From Winogradskya humida (GTDB taxonomy: Bacteria > Actinomycetota > Actinomycetes > Mycobacteriales > Micromonosporaceae), in NCBI RefSeq assembly GCF_016862215.1, contig NZ_BOMN01000030.1:37364-101363 (forward strand): a stretch of 64,000 nt of DNA, given 5' to 3'. This document shows positions 1 through 9,900 of this stretch, in pieces. The notes under the pieces were generated by a model. It ran no database searches and was not told the origin of the DNA. It saw only the letters and a program-made list of their open reading frames with translations. The position numbers and the translations under genes are program-made. Every line of letters starts with the position of its first letter. Position 1 is the first letter of the stretch.

Positions 1-514
1 CCGCACCCAGCACCACCTCGCGTACCTGTCGGGTCAGCAGAAGCAGCCCGCGACCGCCCTCGATCATGCCCGGCAGGCTTTGGTGCTCTTCGCCGGCACC
101 GATGACCGGACCGGGCAGGCCGAGGCTCTGAACGCGATCGGGTGGTACCACGCGTTGCTCGGCGAGTACGAGCACACTCTGTCGCACTGCCGGCAGGCAC
201 TCGAGCTTTTCGAGGCGGACGACGACCTGCACGGCGCCACCAGCGCCTGGGACAGCCTCGGGTTCGCCCACCACCACCTCGGTCACCTCACCGAGGCCGT
301 CGACTGCTACCAGCGTGGCCTCGTTCTGGCCCGGACCCTGCATCACGACGGGTTCGTCGCCGATCTGCTTGTGCACCTCGGCGACTCACACTGCGCGGCC
401 GGGCATCCCGCCGCAGCGCGCATCGCGTGGACGGAGGCGGAAAAACTGCTGACAGCGCTCGACCACCCGGGCGTCGCCGACGTTCAGGATTCGCTGCGCC
501 GGCTCGACGACTGA
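1..514 (+). CDS. TPR-repeat protein, C-terminal part (gene starts before the window)
   Basis: The frame is open from base 2 to the TGA at 512-514, so the true start lies upstream and only about 170 C-terminal residues are seen. The sequence is a run of helical hairpins of TPR type: A-(x)-ALNAIGWYH, ALELFE, SAWDSLGFAHHHLG, EAVDCYQRGLVLA and LLVHLGDSHCAAG recur at roughly 40-residue spacing. This spacing and wording are typical of the C-terminal TPR part of AfsR/SARP-type or NB-ARC regulators in actinomycetes, but the DNA-binding and ATPase parts are not in view, so the full protein class is inference. Confidence 0.75.
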   Translation, partial: RTQHHLAYLSGQQKQPATALDHARQALVLFAGTDDRTGQAEALNAIGWYHALLGEYEHTLSHCRQALELFEADDDLHGATSAWDSLGFAHHHLGHLTEAVDCYQRGLVLARTLHHDGFVADLLVHLGDSHCAAGHPAAARIAWTEAEKLLTALDHPGVADVQDSLRRLDD

Positions 515-614
515 CGTCCGGCTGAGTGGGTGCGATAAACGGGGCAGCGGCTCGGGGTTCGGTCTCCTAGGATGCGTCTACTTTGATGTTTCGGGTTAGC
601 GCGGGAGGAACCCG

Positions 615-2885
615 TTGACGCATTCCATATTTCGTTGGGCTATGGCGGGGACAGTTGCCGCTGTGGCGTCTGCCACGTTGGCGGCGCCGGCCTTTGCGGA
701 CAGTGACTCAGTTTTTCTTGCGGGGGCGTCGCAGCAGCTCAGCGCTGAGCTGGGTGGTGACTTCGATGTCACCCTGTCAGTTACCAATAAGGGGACCACG
801 GCGCTGGATGGTGTTGGGGTTGCGCTCAATACCGGGTGGGCCTTTGAGACCACCGATGAGTTTTCCAACTGTGACTACGTCGAGGGGTCGGCGCGGCTCT
901 GTACCTTCGGCGAGACGTTGGAGCCGGGGAAGAGTTACCGGGTCGTTCTGCCGTACAAGGTTCGGGCGGACACTCGGGCGCCGGTCAGCTTGAACGGTCA
1001 GTTCAGTTGGTTGACCGCGGCGGAGGTTGCGGAGCATGAGCGGGGCACCGCGGGCGTTGGGGGCACCCTTCAATTGGTGGAGGGTGACAAGCTCGGGGAG
1101 AGTGCGAGTGGCTCCTTCCAGGCTGTCGATGTCGCTGTGACCGGCTCGAACGGCGTGGACCTGGTCGCTATCGGGGACACGGTCTCCGGTGTGGTCGGCG
1201 ATGAGGTGCAGGCCACGGTGGGCGTGCGCAATGCCGGGCCGGCTTCGCTCGATGGGGCCGGGTTGTCGCTGGCCGAGGTTGTGGTGGGGATTCCGGCCGG
1301 CACGTCGTTCGTGAGTGCGAAGGACTGCGAGCAGGATGAGGACGCCTCGCACTATGTGTGCAGGGCGCCATCGCTGTTCAAGGCGGGGGAGACCGCGACC
1401 TGGACGTTCACCTTGAAGGTCGACAAGGTGGTGGCTGATGCGCAGGGGACGGTTCGGGTGAACCCGCCGTGCCAGTGCAAGCCCCTCGCGGACCTGGACG
1501 CGTCCAACAATGCGGCGCTGCTGGCGGCGAACCCGACCACGGGCGACGGCACTGATCGGAGCAAACCGGTCGTCGTGGACACCGGTCTTCTTGCTGGTCA
1601 GTGGGCCCCCGCGGAGCTTTCGTTCGCACCGGGCACGGCTGACAACGTCGGCGTCACCGAGGTGGGGGCGACCGTCAACGGGTCGCTCAAGGCGGATTGC
1701 ACCCTGGCGGGCGGCTGCAAGGTCTCTACCAAGAGCCTCAAGAACGACACCGACGCCACCGTTGTCGTGCGGGCCACTGACGCTGCGGGCAACTTCGCCG
1801 ACAAGTCGGTCAAGGTGCACGTCGACAACGTGCTGCCCACCGCTGGGTTCTTGCCGGCGGCGGGGTCGCCGGTGCGGAGCGGGCCGGTCCCGATCACCCT
1901 CACGGGCGTGTCCGATGACGCGTGGCGGGTTGATGTGATCGACGGCGGGGTGCGTACACAACTGATGGAGGATCCGCCCCGGTCGTACACGTGGAATGCG
2001 GTCAGCGGAGCTGTCTCGCCGCAGTTCGTTCTTTTCGACTTCGCGGGTAACACGACCACCCTGGCGACCAATTACGTTGTGGACGATCAGGCGCCGGTGA
2101 TTGCGCGGGTGGACTTCGGTGGGACGTATTCGACGAATCGGGTGGATACGGGTGCGGGCTGGGTTGGCGGTGTCAGCACGCTGAAGGCGACGGTTCAGGA
2201 CGGGTCGAAGATCGCCCGGGCCGAGTGGAAGGTCAACGGCGCTGTGAAGTCGAGCAGCCAGGCCTTCTCCTGGGATGCGCGCAGCTCCGGGTCCAGCGCG
2301 ACCGTGCAGTTGCAGGTCTGGGACGTGGCGGGCAATACCTCGTCGAAGTCGTTCAAGGTGAACATCGACAAGGCCGGGCCCACGATGACCGTCGCTCCGG
2401 GCCAGAACAAGCTGATCCGGGGGACGACATACGTGACCTCGGTCAAGGCTTCGGACGCGCACGGTGTTGCGGTCACGAACCTCAAGAGCAAGAGCGGATC
2501 GGTGACGTCGGTACGCGTCTCGTCGGGCAAGGACGGCGCCAAGGCGATCACGTGGGTGGGCGTCGACAAGCTGGGCAACTCGGCGAGCGTCACGCGGACC
2601 GTGATCGTCGACAACACCGCGCCGACGGTCAAGGTCACGAAGGCGCCGAAGAACAAGTCGAAGCTCAGCAAGAAAGTGACGTTCGCGGCCTCGGCGAGCG
2701 ACCGTAACGGCGTGGCCAAGGTGCAGCTGCTGGTCAACGGCAAGGTGGTCGCCACCGATGCCAAGGCCGGTTACAGCTTCGTGCTCAACCCCAAGAAGTA
2801 CGGCAAGACGTTCACGGTTCAGCTGCGCGCGTACGACAAGGCGGGCAACCTCCGGAACTCCGCAAAGCTGACGTACCACCGCTGA
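615..2885 (+). CDS. Secreted repeat protein with Ig-like/DUF11-like domains
   Basis: This is a 756-residue exported protein. The TTG start at 615 is chosen because GGGAGG lies about 6 bases upstream and the reading gives a clean signal peptide (hydrophobic core at about 9-24, cleavage after APAFA). Residues 30-330 hold two DUF11/CARDB-like beta domains with the usual 'vTNkGtt' and 'vrNaGpa' motifs. Residues 340-756 are a string of Big/cadherin-like Ig domains, each ending in 'VDNtxPt' followed by 'DxAGNxxxKSxKVxVD'. There is no sortase motif, transmembrane tail or enzyme motif. It is probably a surface or matrix adhesin; the ligand is unknown. No operon partner is visible. Confidence 0.8.
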   Translation: MTHSIFRWAMAGTVAAVASATLAAPAFADSDSVFLAGASQQLSAELGGDFDVTLSVTNKGTTALDGVGVALNTGWAFETTDEFSNCDYVEGSARLCTFGETLEPGKSYRVVLPYKVRADTRAPVSLNGQFSWLTAAEVAEHERGTAGVGGTLQLVEGDKLGESASGSFQAVDVAVTGSNGVDLVAIGDTVSGVVGDEVQATVGVRNAGPASLDGAGLSLAEVVVGIPAGTSFVSAKDCEQDEDASHYVCRAPSLFKAGETATWTFTLKVDKVVADAQGTVRVNPPCQCKPLADLDASNNAALLAANPTTGDGTDRSKPVVVDTGLLAGQWAPAELSFAPGTADNVGVTEVGATVNGSLKADCTLAGGCKVSTKSLKNDTDATVVVRATDAAGNFADKSVKVHVDNVLPTAGFLPAAGSPVRSGPVPITLTGVSDDAWRVDVIDGGVRTQLMEDPPRSYTWNAVSGAVSPQFVLFDFAGNTTTLATNYVVDDQAPVIARVDFGGTYSTNRVDTGAGWVGGVSTLKATVQDGSKIARAEWKVNGAVKSSSQAFSWDARSSGSSATVQLQVWDVAGNTSSKSFKVNIDKAGPTMTVAPGQNKLIRGTTYVTSVKASDAHGVAVTNLKSKSGSVTSVRVSSGKDGAKAITWVGVDKLGNSASVTRTVIVDNTAPTVKVTKAPKNKSKLSKKVTFAASASDRNGVAKVQLLVNGKVVATDAKAGYSFVLNPKKYGKTFTVQLRAYDKAGNLRNSAKLTYHR

Positions 2886-2887
2886 CC

Positions 2888-2920
2888 TTCGGTGCCCGCC
2901 TTTCACAGGCGGGCACCGAA
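2888..2920. terminator. Bidirectional hairpin terminator
   Basis: A perfect 14-bp inverted repeat (2888-2901 with 2907-2920) has a 5-base loop, TTCAC. It sits between the convergent ends of the Ig-like exoprotein gene and the small secreted protein gene. There is no long T-tract on either side, as is usual for actinomycete hairpin terminators. Confidence 0.85.
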
Positions 2921-2928
2921 CGGGGTCG

Positions 2929-3471
2929 TCAGCCCAGGACGGGGGCCGCGCCGTTGTCGACGAAGGAGTACGTCGTTTCGAGGGTGGCGTCGCCCAGCTC
3001 CTCGGCGATGAGGCCGGTGCGGGGGAAGTACTGCAGGAAGGCTCCGGCGTTGCTGATCGCGTACGTCGGGCGGCCGTTGTCCGTCGCGGTCTGCTTGGTG
3101 ATGTCGAACAGCTGACCGGCGCGCTTGGTGTCACAGGTCGCGGCCACGGCGGTGAGTGGGTTGCTGCCGTTGTTCTTGATGCCGATGCAGGCGGCCTTCG
3201 TACCGTCGCCCGCCTTCGCGGTCTTGATCTGCCACTTCGCGCCGACGGGGCTGAGCACGAACAGCCCGTACGCAGGCTCGCCGTCGGTCAGGTTGAGCCG
3301 GCCCTTGTTGTCGATCCCGACGATCGACTCGAACGACGGGATCGGCTTGATCACCACCTGACGCTTGCCCGCCAGGATGGGGTCGGTCGCCGCGGCCGAG
3401 GCCGAGGAGCTGATCGCTAGCGGGGCGAGCACGATGCCGGCGGTCAGGGCGCCGATGAGCAGCTTCTTCAT
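2929..3471 (-). CDS. Small secreted protein of unknown function
   Basis: The ATG at 3471 is preferred over upstream in-frame starts: AGAGGGG lies about 6 bases before it and the protein then opens with a standard signal peptide (MKKLLIGAL, hydrophobic core, cleavage near ASAA, residue 25-28). The 180-residue product has a mature part rich in beta-strand character with two cysteines (ACIGIKN and ATCDTKR) that could form a disulfide. A similar layout is seen in small actinomycete exoproteins with a beta-trefoil or protease-inhibitor-like fold, but I do not recognise the family. It is a single gene ending at the bidirectional hairpin. Confidence 0.75.
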   Translation of the reverse strand: MKKLLIGALTAGIVLAPLAISSSASAAATDPILAGKRQVVIKPIPSFESIVGIDNKGRLNLTDGEPAYGLFVLSPVGAKWQIKTAKAGDGTKAACIGIKNNGSNPLTAVAATCDTKRAGQLFDITKQTATDNGRPTYAISNAGAFLQYFPRTGLIAEELGDATLETTYSFVDNGAAPVLG

Positions 3472-3662
3472 GATGGTCCCTCTTTCCGATCGTGGTGCGG
3501 TGGTGATGAGGACCATGCTTGCTGCTGCCGGCCGCCGAATTCGGTGATCACGTCCCATGCGGCACGAATTGTGGAGAGAACCCGATCGGGTGTCGGTCCG
3601 GGTGCCGGCGACGGGTTGGTGGGTAGGATTTCGCCGTCACCTCGTCGGCGGAGGTTCCTGGT

Positions 3663-6600
3663 GTGGCGAAGCTGGTTCTGACCGAAGCTGAATCGGCGGT
3701 CTATCAGGCCATCGGCGCGAGGGCTTTCACCAAGGCTCGCTCGGCGGTGATGCGGGGTGACCTCACCGACGTCCACTGGGATCGGCCGGCTGGGCGAGGC
3801 CGCGCGAGGGTGCGAGGTGCGGGGAACAAACGGGTGACGGCCTCGGTGGTCAATGGCGCCGATGGTGCTGTGAAGAGCATCGATGGGAAATGTCCCTGCA
3901 CATCGGCGCCCGGATGTATGCACGCGGCTGCCTTGGTGCTCCTCGCCTATCAGGCAGATCCCTCGAATCGGCAGGTGATCTCCTCGTGGGAGTCCGCATT
4001 GGCCGCCCTCGTCGGCGCCGACCCCGCGGCCGGGTCATCGGCAGAACGGGTCGTTCCACCCGATCTCGCGCTGCAGTTCGAAGTCGAGGACGACGACTCC
4101 CTGCGGATCGGGCTGCGGCCGGTGATTCCGGGGAGGAGAGGCTGGGTTCGCGGAGGCATCTCATGGGGATCGCTGGACTACGCCTACCGTCCCTCGACCT
4201 CGCGGGGCAAGCATCATCTGAGCCTTCTGCATGAACTGCACTCGCTGGCCCGGACCGGAGATCTTGCCTCCTACAGTTATGGCTACTACGGCTCAGGACA
4301 GCGGGTCATCTACCTTGATGAATTCCGCAGCCGCCGGGTGTGGGACCTCCTGGCTGAGGCACAGGATGCGGGGCTTCCCCTTGTGCAGAGCGGCCGGCTG
4401 GCGTCGCTGGTCACGGTCGCGGCGCAGCCCGTGCGGTATTCGGTGCGAGCCGACCGGGAAGGTACGGATCTGCGGCTGCGGCCGGTCCTGGTGAACGGTA
4501 CCGAGGAGATCAGCCCGACCGGGTTGATCGTGATCGGGAAACCGGCCCACGGGGTCGCTTGGCCGGGTGTAGCTGGTCAGGGGAGCTCCGGCGATCCGGT
4601 GTCACTGCGCCTCGCGCCCCTGGCCGGGCCGATGAGCGCGCAGGCTCTGGCGGCCCTGACCGCTCCGGAGATCGTCATTCCCGCTGCCGACGAGCCGCGT
4701 TTCCTGAGCCAGTACTACCCGGGGCTGGTTCGCCGGGCCGAAGTGGTGTCGCTCGACGGGTCAGCGGCGCTGCCGGCTGTCCAGCCGGCCACCCTGACGT
4801 TGACCGCACAGCGCTTGCCGGGACACCGCATGTCGTTGACCTGGGAGTGGCTCGCCACCATCGGAGAAGAGACCTATCGAGAGCCGCTGCACTCCGGCGC
4901 CGGCCGCAACGACGACCGCGCAAGGACGCTGCGACTGGTGACGGAACTGGTGGCGGATCCAGCGTACGGATTGACGGAGCCGGCTCCGGGTGGACCGCGC
5001 CTGCTGGGTCACGCCTCCGTCGCCGGTGACGCCATGCTGCGAATCGTGCGTGACGTGTTTCCGCGCGTCATCGAGGCACCCGGCATTGATCTGGTTGTCC
5101 GGATGGACGACGACGTGCCGGAGTACATCGAGGAGGACGCCGCTCCGATCCTGTCGTTCGCCGGCTCGGCCAACGAGGCGTCCGCAGGCCCCTCGGACTG
5201 GTACGACCTGTCGGTGCAGGTGTCGGTCGGCGGCGAGGACGTGGGCTTCGAGGACCTGTTCGTCGCGTTGGCGGGCGAGCAGGAATTCATGATCCTGCCG
5301 AGCGGCCGGTACTTCCGGCTCGATCAGGCCGAGTTCCGCCAGCTGCGGGACCTGATCGCCGAAGCCCGCGAACTGCAGGACGCCCCGGCGGGTGTGCTGC
5401 GGGTCGGTCGTTTTCAGGCGGGACTGTGGAACGAGCTGTCCGAGCTGGGTGAGGTCACCGGTCAGGCCGCAGCGTGGCAAGAGGCCGTACGCACGCTGGA
5501 CGCAGCCGATGTGAACTATCACGAGGCAGCGCCGGCCGGGCTGGTCGCCGACCTGCGGCCATACCAGCTGGACGGATTCCAATGGCTTGCCGCGCTCTAC
5601 CGGCATGAGCTCGGCGGTGTGCTGGCCGACGACATGGGTCTGGGCAAGACGCTGCAGACACTCGCCCTGATCTGTCACGCCTTCGAGCAGTCTCGAGCCG
5701 AGGCGCCGTTCCTGGTGGTGGCACCCGCGAGCGTTGTCAGCAACTGGGCCCATGAGGCGGCCCGCTTCGCGCCTGGTCTCACCGTCACCGCCATCGTGCA
5801 GACCGGTGCGCGACGGCTCGAGACTCTGGGCGAGGCTGTCGCGGGATCGCACATCGTGGTGACGTCCTACACGTTGTTCCGGCTGGAGTACGACGAATAT
5901 GCCGCCCTGCCGTGGGCGGGGTTGGTGCTGGACGAGGCCCAATTTGTCAAGAACGCGCAGTCGCAGAGCTACCAGTGTGCGAAGCGGTTGCCGGTAGCGT
6001 TCAAGCTGGCCATAACCGGCACTCCGATGGAGAACAACCTGGCCGAACTCTGGGCACTGCTGTCCATTTCGGCACCCGGGCTGCTTCCCCGACTCGACCG
6101 TTTCACCGACTACTATCGCAAGCCGATCGAGAGGGATCACGACGAGGCTCGGCTCGACCAGCTGCGCCGACGGATCCGGCCGCTCATGCTGCGGCGTCGC
6201 AAGGCCGAGGTCGTCACGGAACTCCCGGTCAAGCAGGAACAGATCATCGAGCTGGATCTCAATCCCCGGCATCGCAAGATGTACCAGACCTACCTGCAGC
6301 GGGAACGGCAGAAGGTCCTGGGTCTCCTCGGTGACCTGCAGAAGAACCGTTTTGAGATCTTCCGTTCTCTGACGTTGCTCCGCCAGGCAAGCCTCGATCT
6401 GAGCCTTGTCGATCCGAAACATCACGGGATCGCGTCCACGAAGCTCGACGCCCTGACCGAACGTCTCACCGACCTCGCAGCGGAGGGGCATCGGGTTCTC
6501 GTCTTCAGCCAGTTCACCCGATTCCTGGGCGCCGCACGGCAACGACTCGATGACGCCGGCATCGCCTGTTGCTATCTCGACGGCAAGACGCGGCAACGCG

Positions 6601-6938
6601 CGAAGGTCATCGCCGAGTTCAAGAACGGCACTGCGCCGGTCTTCCTCGTCAGCCTGAAATCGGGCGGCTTCGGATTGAACCTGACCGAGGCCGATTACTG
6701 CATCCTGCTCGACCCCTGGTGGAATCCCGCGACGGAAGCGCAAGCCGTGGACCGGGTGCACCGCATCGGCCAGACCCGGAAAGTCATGGTCTACCGCCTT
6801 GTCGCCAAAGACACCATCGAGCAGAAGGTGATGGCGCTCCAGGCCCGAAAGGCCGAGTTGTTCAGCAGCGTCCTCGACGGCGGCGAATTCGCGTCGGCCC
6901 AACTGACCGCGGCTGATATCCGCGGCCTGCTCGACTGA
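3663..6938 (+). CDS. SWIM zinc-finger SNF2-family helicase
   Basis: This 1091-residue protein has a GTG start with GGAGG 8 bases upstream. Near residues 78-95 there is a SWIM zinc finger (CPCTSAPGCMHAAALVL, CxC...CxH). The C-terminal half is a Swi2/Snf2 ATPase: motif I DDMGLGKT (about residue 656), a DEAQ-type motif II LVLDEAQF (about 756), TGTPMENN motif III, and RVHRIGQTRKVMVYRL motif VI near 1035. The family remodels or translocates on DNA; bacterial SWIM-SNF2 proteins are often solitary and their role is not established. The large middle region (about 150-600) has no motif I can name. No partner gene: both neighbours are separated by terminators or intergenic DNA. Confidence 0.9.
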   Translation: MAKLVLTEAESAVYQAIGARAFTKARSAVMRGDLTDVHWDRPAGRGRARVRGAGNKRVTASVVNGADGAVKSIDGKCPCTSAPGCMHAAALVLLAYQADPSNRQVISSWESALAALVGADPAAGSSAERVVPPDLALQFEVEDDDSLRIGLRPVIPGRRGWVRGGISWGSLDYAYRPSTSRGKHHLSLLHELHSLARTGDLASYSYGYYGSGQRVIYLDEFRSRRVWDLLAEAQDAGLPLVQSGRLASLVTVAAQPVRYSVRADREGTDLRLRPVLVNGTEEISPTGLIVIGKPAHGVAWPGVAGQGSSGDPVSLRLAPLAGPMSAQALAALTAPEIVIPAADEPRFLSQYYPGLVRRAEVVSLDGSAALPAVQPATLTLTAQRLPGHRMSLTWEWLATIGEETYREPLHSGAGRNDDRARTLRLVTELVADPAYGLTEPAPGGPRLLGHASVAGDAMLRIVRDVFPRVIEAPGIDLVVRMDDDVPEYIEEDAAPILSFAGSANEASAGPSDWYDLSVQVSVGGEDVGFEDLFVALAGEQEFMILPSGRYFRLDQAEFRQLRDLIAEARELQDAPAGVLRVGRFQAGLWNELSELGEVTGQAAAWQEAVRTLDAADVNYHEAAPAGLVADLRPYQLDGFQWLAALYRHELGGVLADDMGLGKTLQTLALICHAFEQSRAEAPFLVVAPASVVSNWAHEAARFAPGLTVTAIVQTGARRLETLGEAVAGSHIVVTSYTLFRLEYDEYAALPWAGLVLDEAQFVKNAQSQSYQCAKRLPVAFKLAITGTPMENNLAELWALLSISAPGLLPRLDRFTDYYRKPIERDHDEARLDQLRRRIRPLMLRRRKAEVVTELPVKQEQIIELDLNPRHRKMYQTYLQRERQKVLGLLGDLQKNRFEIFRSLTLLRQASLDLSLVDPKHHGIASTKLDALTERLTDLAAEGHRVLVFSQFTRFLGAARQRLDDAGIACCYLDGKTRQRAKVIAEFKNGTAPVFLVSLKSGGFGLNLTEADYCILLDPWWNPATEAQAVDRVHRIGQTRKVMVYRLVAKDTIEQKVMALQARKAELFSSVLDGGEFASAQLTAADIRGLLD

Positions 6939-6941
6939 CAC

Positions 6942-6977
6942 AAGCGGTGCCCCGGCAGGAGAGCCGGGGCACCGCTT
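6942..6977. terminator. Bidirectional hairpin terminator
   Basis: A 15-bp perfect stem (6942-6956 with 6963-6977) with a 6-base loop lies between the convergent ends of the SNF2 helicase gene and the alpha-glucanase gene. Confidence 0.85.
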
Positions 6978-6987
6978 CGAAGACAGG

Positions 6988-9900
6988 TCAGCTGCCGGTG
7001 ATGACGAACTGGGAGCCGGGTTGGATGACGATGTTGCCGTCGGCGGAGTTGGTGATGGTGACGTTGGAGAGGGTGGCGTTGCCTCGGGCGCCGCTCATGG
7101 CGAGGATGCCGGCTCCGTTGTTGGATTTGTCGATTCGGACGTTGGTGACGGCGACGTTGGGCATGTTGCCGCCGCCGGTTTTGAATTGGATGCCGTCGTA
7201 GGTGGAGTCGATGATGTCGGTGTCTCGGATGGTGACGCCGACGATGTCCTTGGAGGAGGGGAAGAGGGTGATGGCGCCGAATTCCTGGTCTTCGTTCCAG
7301 AAGACGCCGCCTGCTCGGTAGAGGGCGTTGTTGGCGATCAGCGTTGTTCCTGTGAAGGGCAACGGGTCGTGGTCGGTGGCCAGCATGATGCCGGGGTAGT
7401 TCATCGTGTCGGAGACGATGTTGTTCTCGATGGAGTTGCTGAAGCCGCCGTAGATGGCGATGCCGTTGGCTCGCCACGGGAGCTGGACGGTGTTGTTGAC
7501 GAAGTGGTTGTTCGAGGCGATGTCGACCGAGGTGTCCTTGACCCGGGGGTTGGCCCAGACCGCGAGGGAGTCGTCGCCGGTGGTGCGGAACGAGGAGTTG
7601 AAGACGCGTGAGTTGCGCGTACCGTTGCTGAAGTTGATGCCGTCCGCGTAGGTGTCACGGATGCGCATGCCGGTGAACTGGACGTTGTCGCCCGGGTTCC
7701 AGTAGGCGGGGGTGTCGGAGTAGTCGCGGCCGACCCACGCACCCACGTTGACGTGTTCGATCCAGACGTTGCTGATGCTGGTGTTCTTGCCCAGGCGGCC
7801 GTTGATGCCGTGGCCGCGGTTGGCGCGGTTGGTGGTCATGCCGAAGATGGCCAGGTCGGAGATCTGGGTGTTGTCGTCGATGTCGAAACCGACGTTGCCC
7901 TCATGCGGGTGGTTGATGTTGCCGACGACGTTCTGCGGCTCGGTGTTCGTGTAGAGCTGCGTGTGCCACATGCCGGCCCCGCGGATCACGACGTTGCGGA
8001 TGCCCTTCTGGTTGTACTGGCCGCGGGCCGGGTCCGGGGAGAGGATCTTCTGCTCCTGGCGCCACTGGCCGGCCGGGATCCAGACGCAGCTGATCACGCC
8101 GTTCTCGTCGTCGGTGACCGCGCGCTGGATGGCGGCCGTGTCGTCGATGCCGTCGTTGGGGACCGCGCCGTACGTGGTGATCGAGGTGCAGCCCGCCGGT
8201 TGGGTTGCCGCCGGGGCCACCTGCTCGAGGTCGACCAGGTCGATGACGTAGAACGATGCCGAGTCGGCGGCGTCGCGTTGCAGCTTGAAGCGGGTGCCGG
8301 CCGGGTACGACTGGGCCAGCAGCGCGTGCGACTCGTCGAACAGCCGGCGGGCGTCCGCGGAGGGCGTGTTGGACAGCGATTCCGTGTCGTCCGACGTGCC
8401 GTAGAGCCAGCTGTTGCGCGACGACAACGTCAGCTTCTGGGCGAACTGGTCGTTGATGTAGAGGCTGATTGTGGCGTTGATCCCGCCGCCACCCGGTGCG
8501 TCGGGGATCGAGTTGCGGACGACGATGGAGTTCGAGGCGTTGACCGAGGTGAACTCGACGAACTGGCCGGTGCTCGCGAGCCGGACCGACGCGCGACCGG
8601 ACGACTCGGTGCCGAAGTTGGTGTGCCCGAAGGTGCGCAGGGAGTCGGCCTGCACGAGGGAGCCCTGGTAGTTGGCGGCTTCCGCTTCGTACGAGACGTA
8701 GGGCAGGGCGGCGCCACGACCGACCACGATCGATTGCGTACGCCCATTGTTGCTCTCGTTCGTCTCCGCCACGACGTTCGTGGCGTCGGCGGTGGCGGTG
8801 ATGGTGGCGCCTCCGCTGGTGGCGGTCCACGTTCCCAGGGTCACGTTGAGCGTGGCACCCGCCGCGATCGCTGCGGTGTTCGCGGAGAGGGTCGTGCTGC
8901 CGGCGACGACTCTGGTGACGGAGGCCGGCGCGGTGGACGTACCCCTGTTATTGATTGCGACCGTGAACGTGACCGGCGCACCCACCGCGGGATTCGCCGG
9001 GGTTGACGTGATGCTGAGGACCTGCAGGTCCGGGCCCGGTGCCTGGCCCACGACCAGCGGGGAGGCCGCGGTGAAGCTGTTGTTGTCGTTGTTCTGCTCG
9101 GGGACGGTGTTGGCCGGATCGACCGTCGCCGCCACCTGATAGCTGCCCTGCGCGCGCTGGCCGGCGTTGACTGTGACGGTGGTCGAGGCACCGGCTGCCA
9201 GCGCGCCGACCGGGGCGCTTCCGGCAACTGTGCCGCCAAGGCGTACATCAATGGTGGTTGCAGTCGATGCGGCCGTGCCCGCGTTGCGGACCGTGGCCGA
9301 GACGGTGACCGCGGTGGCCTCGTCGGGGGTGGCCGGGGACCAGGTCAGGCCGGTGACCACCAGGTCGGGATTGGGCGCCCACGAGCCGAGAACCTGCAGC
9401 TCGGCGATCTGCGCACCCGGCGCGCCGGTGTTGCTGAAAACCTGCAACTGCAGGTCCGCGGCGCGCCCGCTGATCGGGATCGTCACCGTGTTCTGGTTGG
9501 CTGACGGGTTGAAGACGTAGTCGGTCCGGGCCTTCAGCGAGGTGTATGCGGTGGCGCCCTGGGTGCGTCCGAGGACCTGGATGCTCTGCGTACGCGTACC
9601 CCACGCCTGATCGGGGTTGAGCTTGACCACGACGCCGGTGAGGTCGGCGTCGGAGCCCAGCCGTGCGGTCAGCGTCGCCGGGAAGCCGTTGGACTCCCAG
9701 TAGGTGGCGAGGTTGCCGTCGTTGGCGTTGGCGGCGACGAAGTTGAACGCCGCGGACGAGGCCTCAAGCGTCTTGCCGGCCGCGAGGTTGGTGCCGGTTG
9801 GCGGATCTGGGTCCGGATTCTGACCCGCGACGCCATAGATCTCCAGCTCCGACAGCTGCGCAGCGGGCCATCCGGTGTTACTGGTGACCGTCGCGCGCAC

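Noticed and set aside
777..3134. 785-codon minus-strand frame
   Set aside because: It is antisense to the Ig-like exoprotein, whose plus-strand reading has a signal peptide and repeated domains. It also runs through the terminator hairpin.
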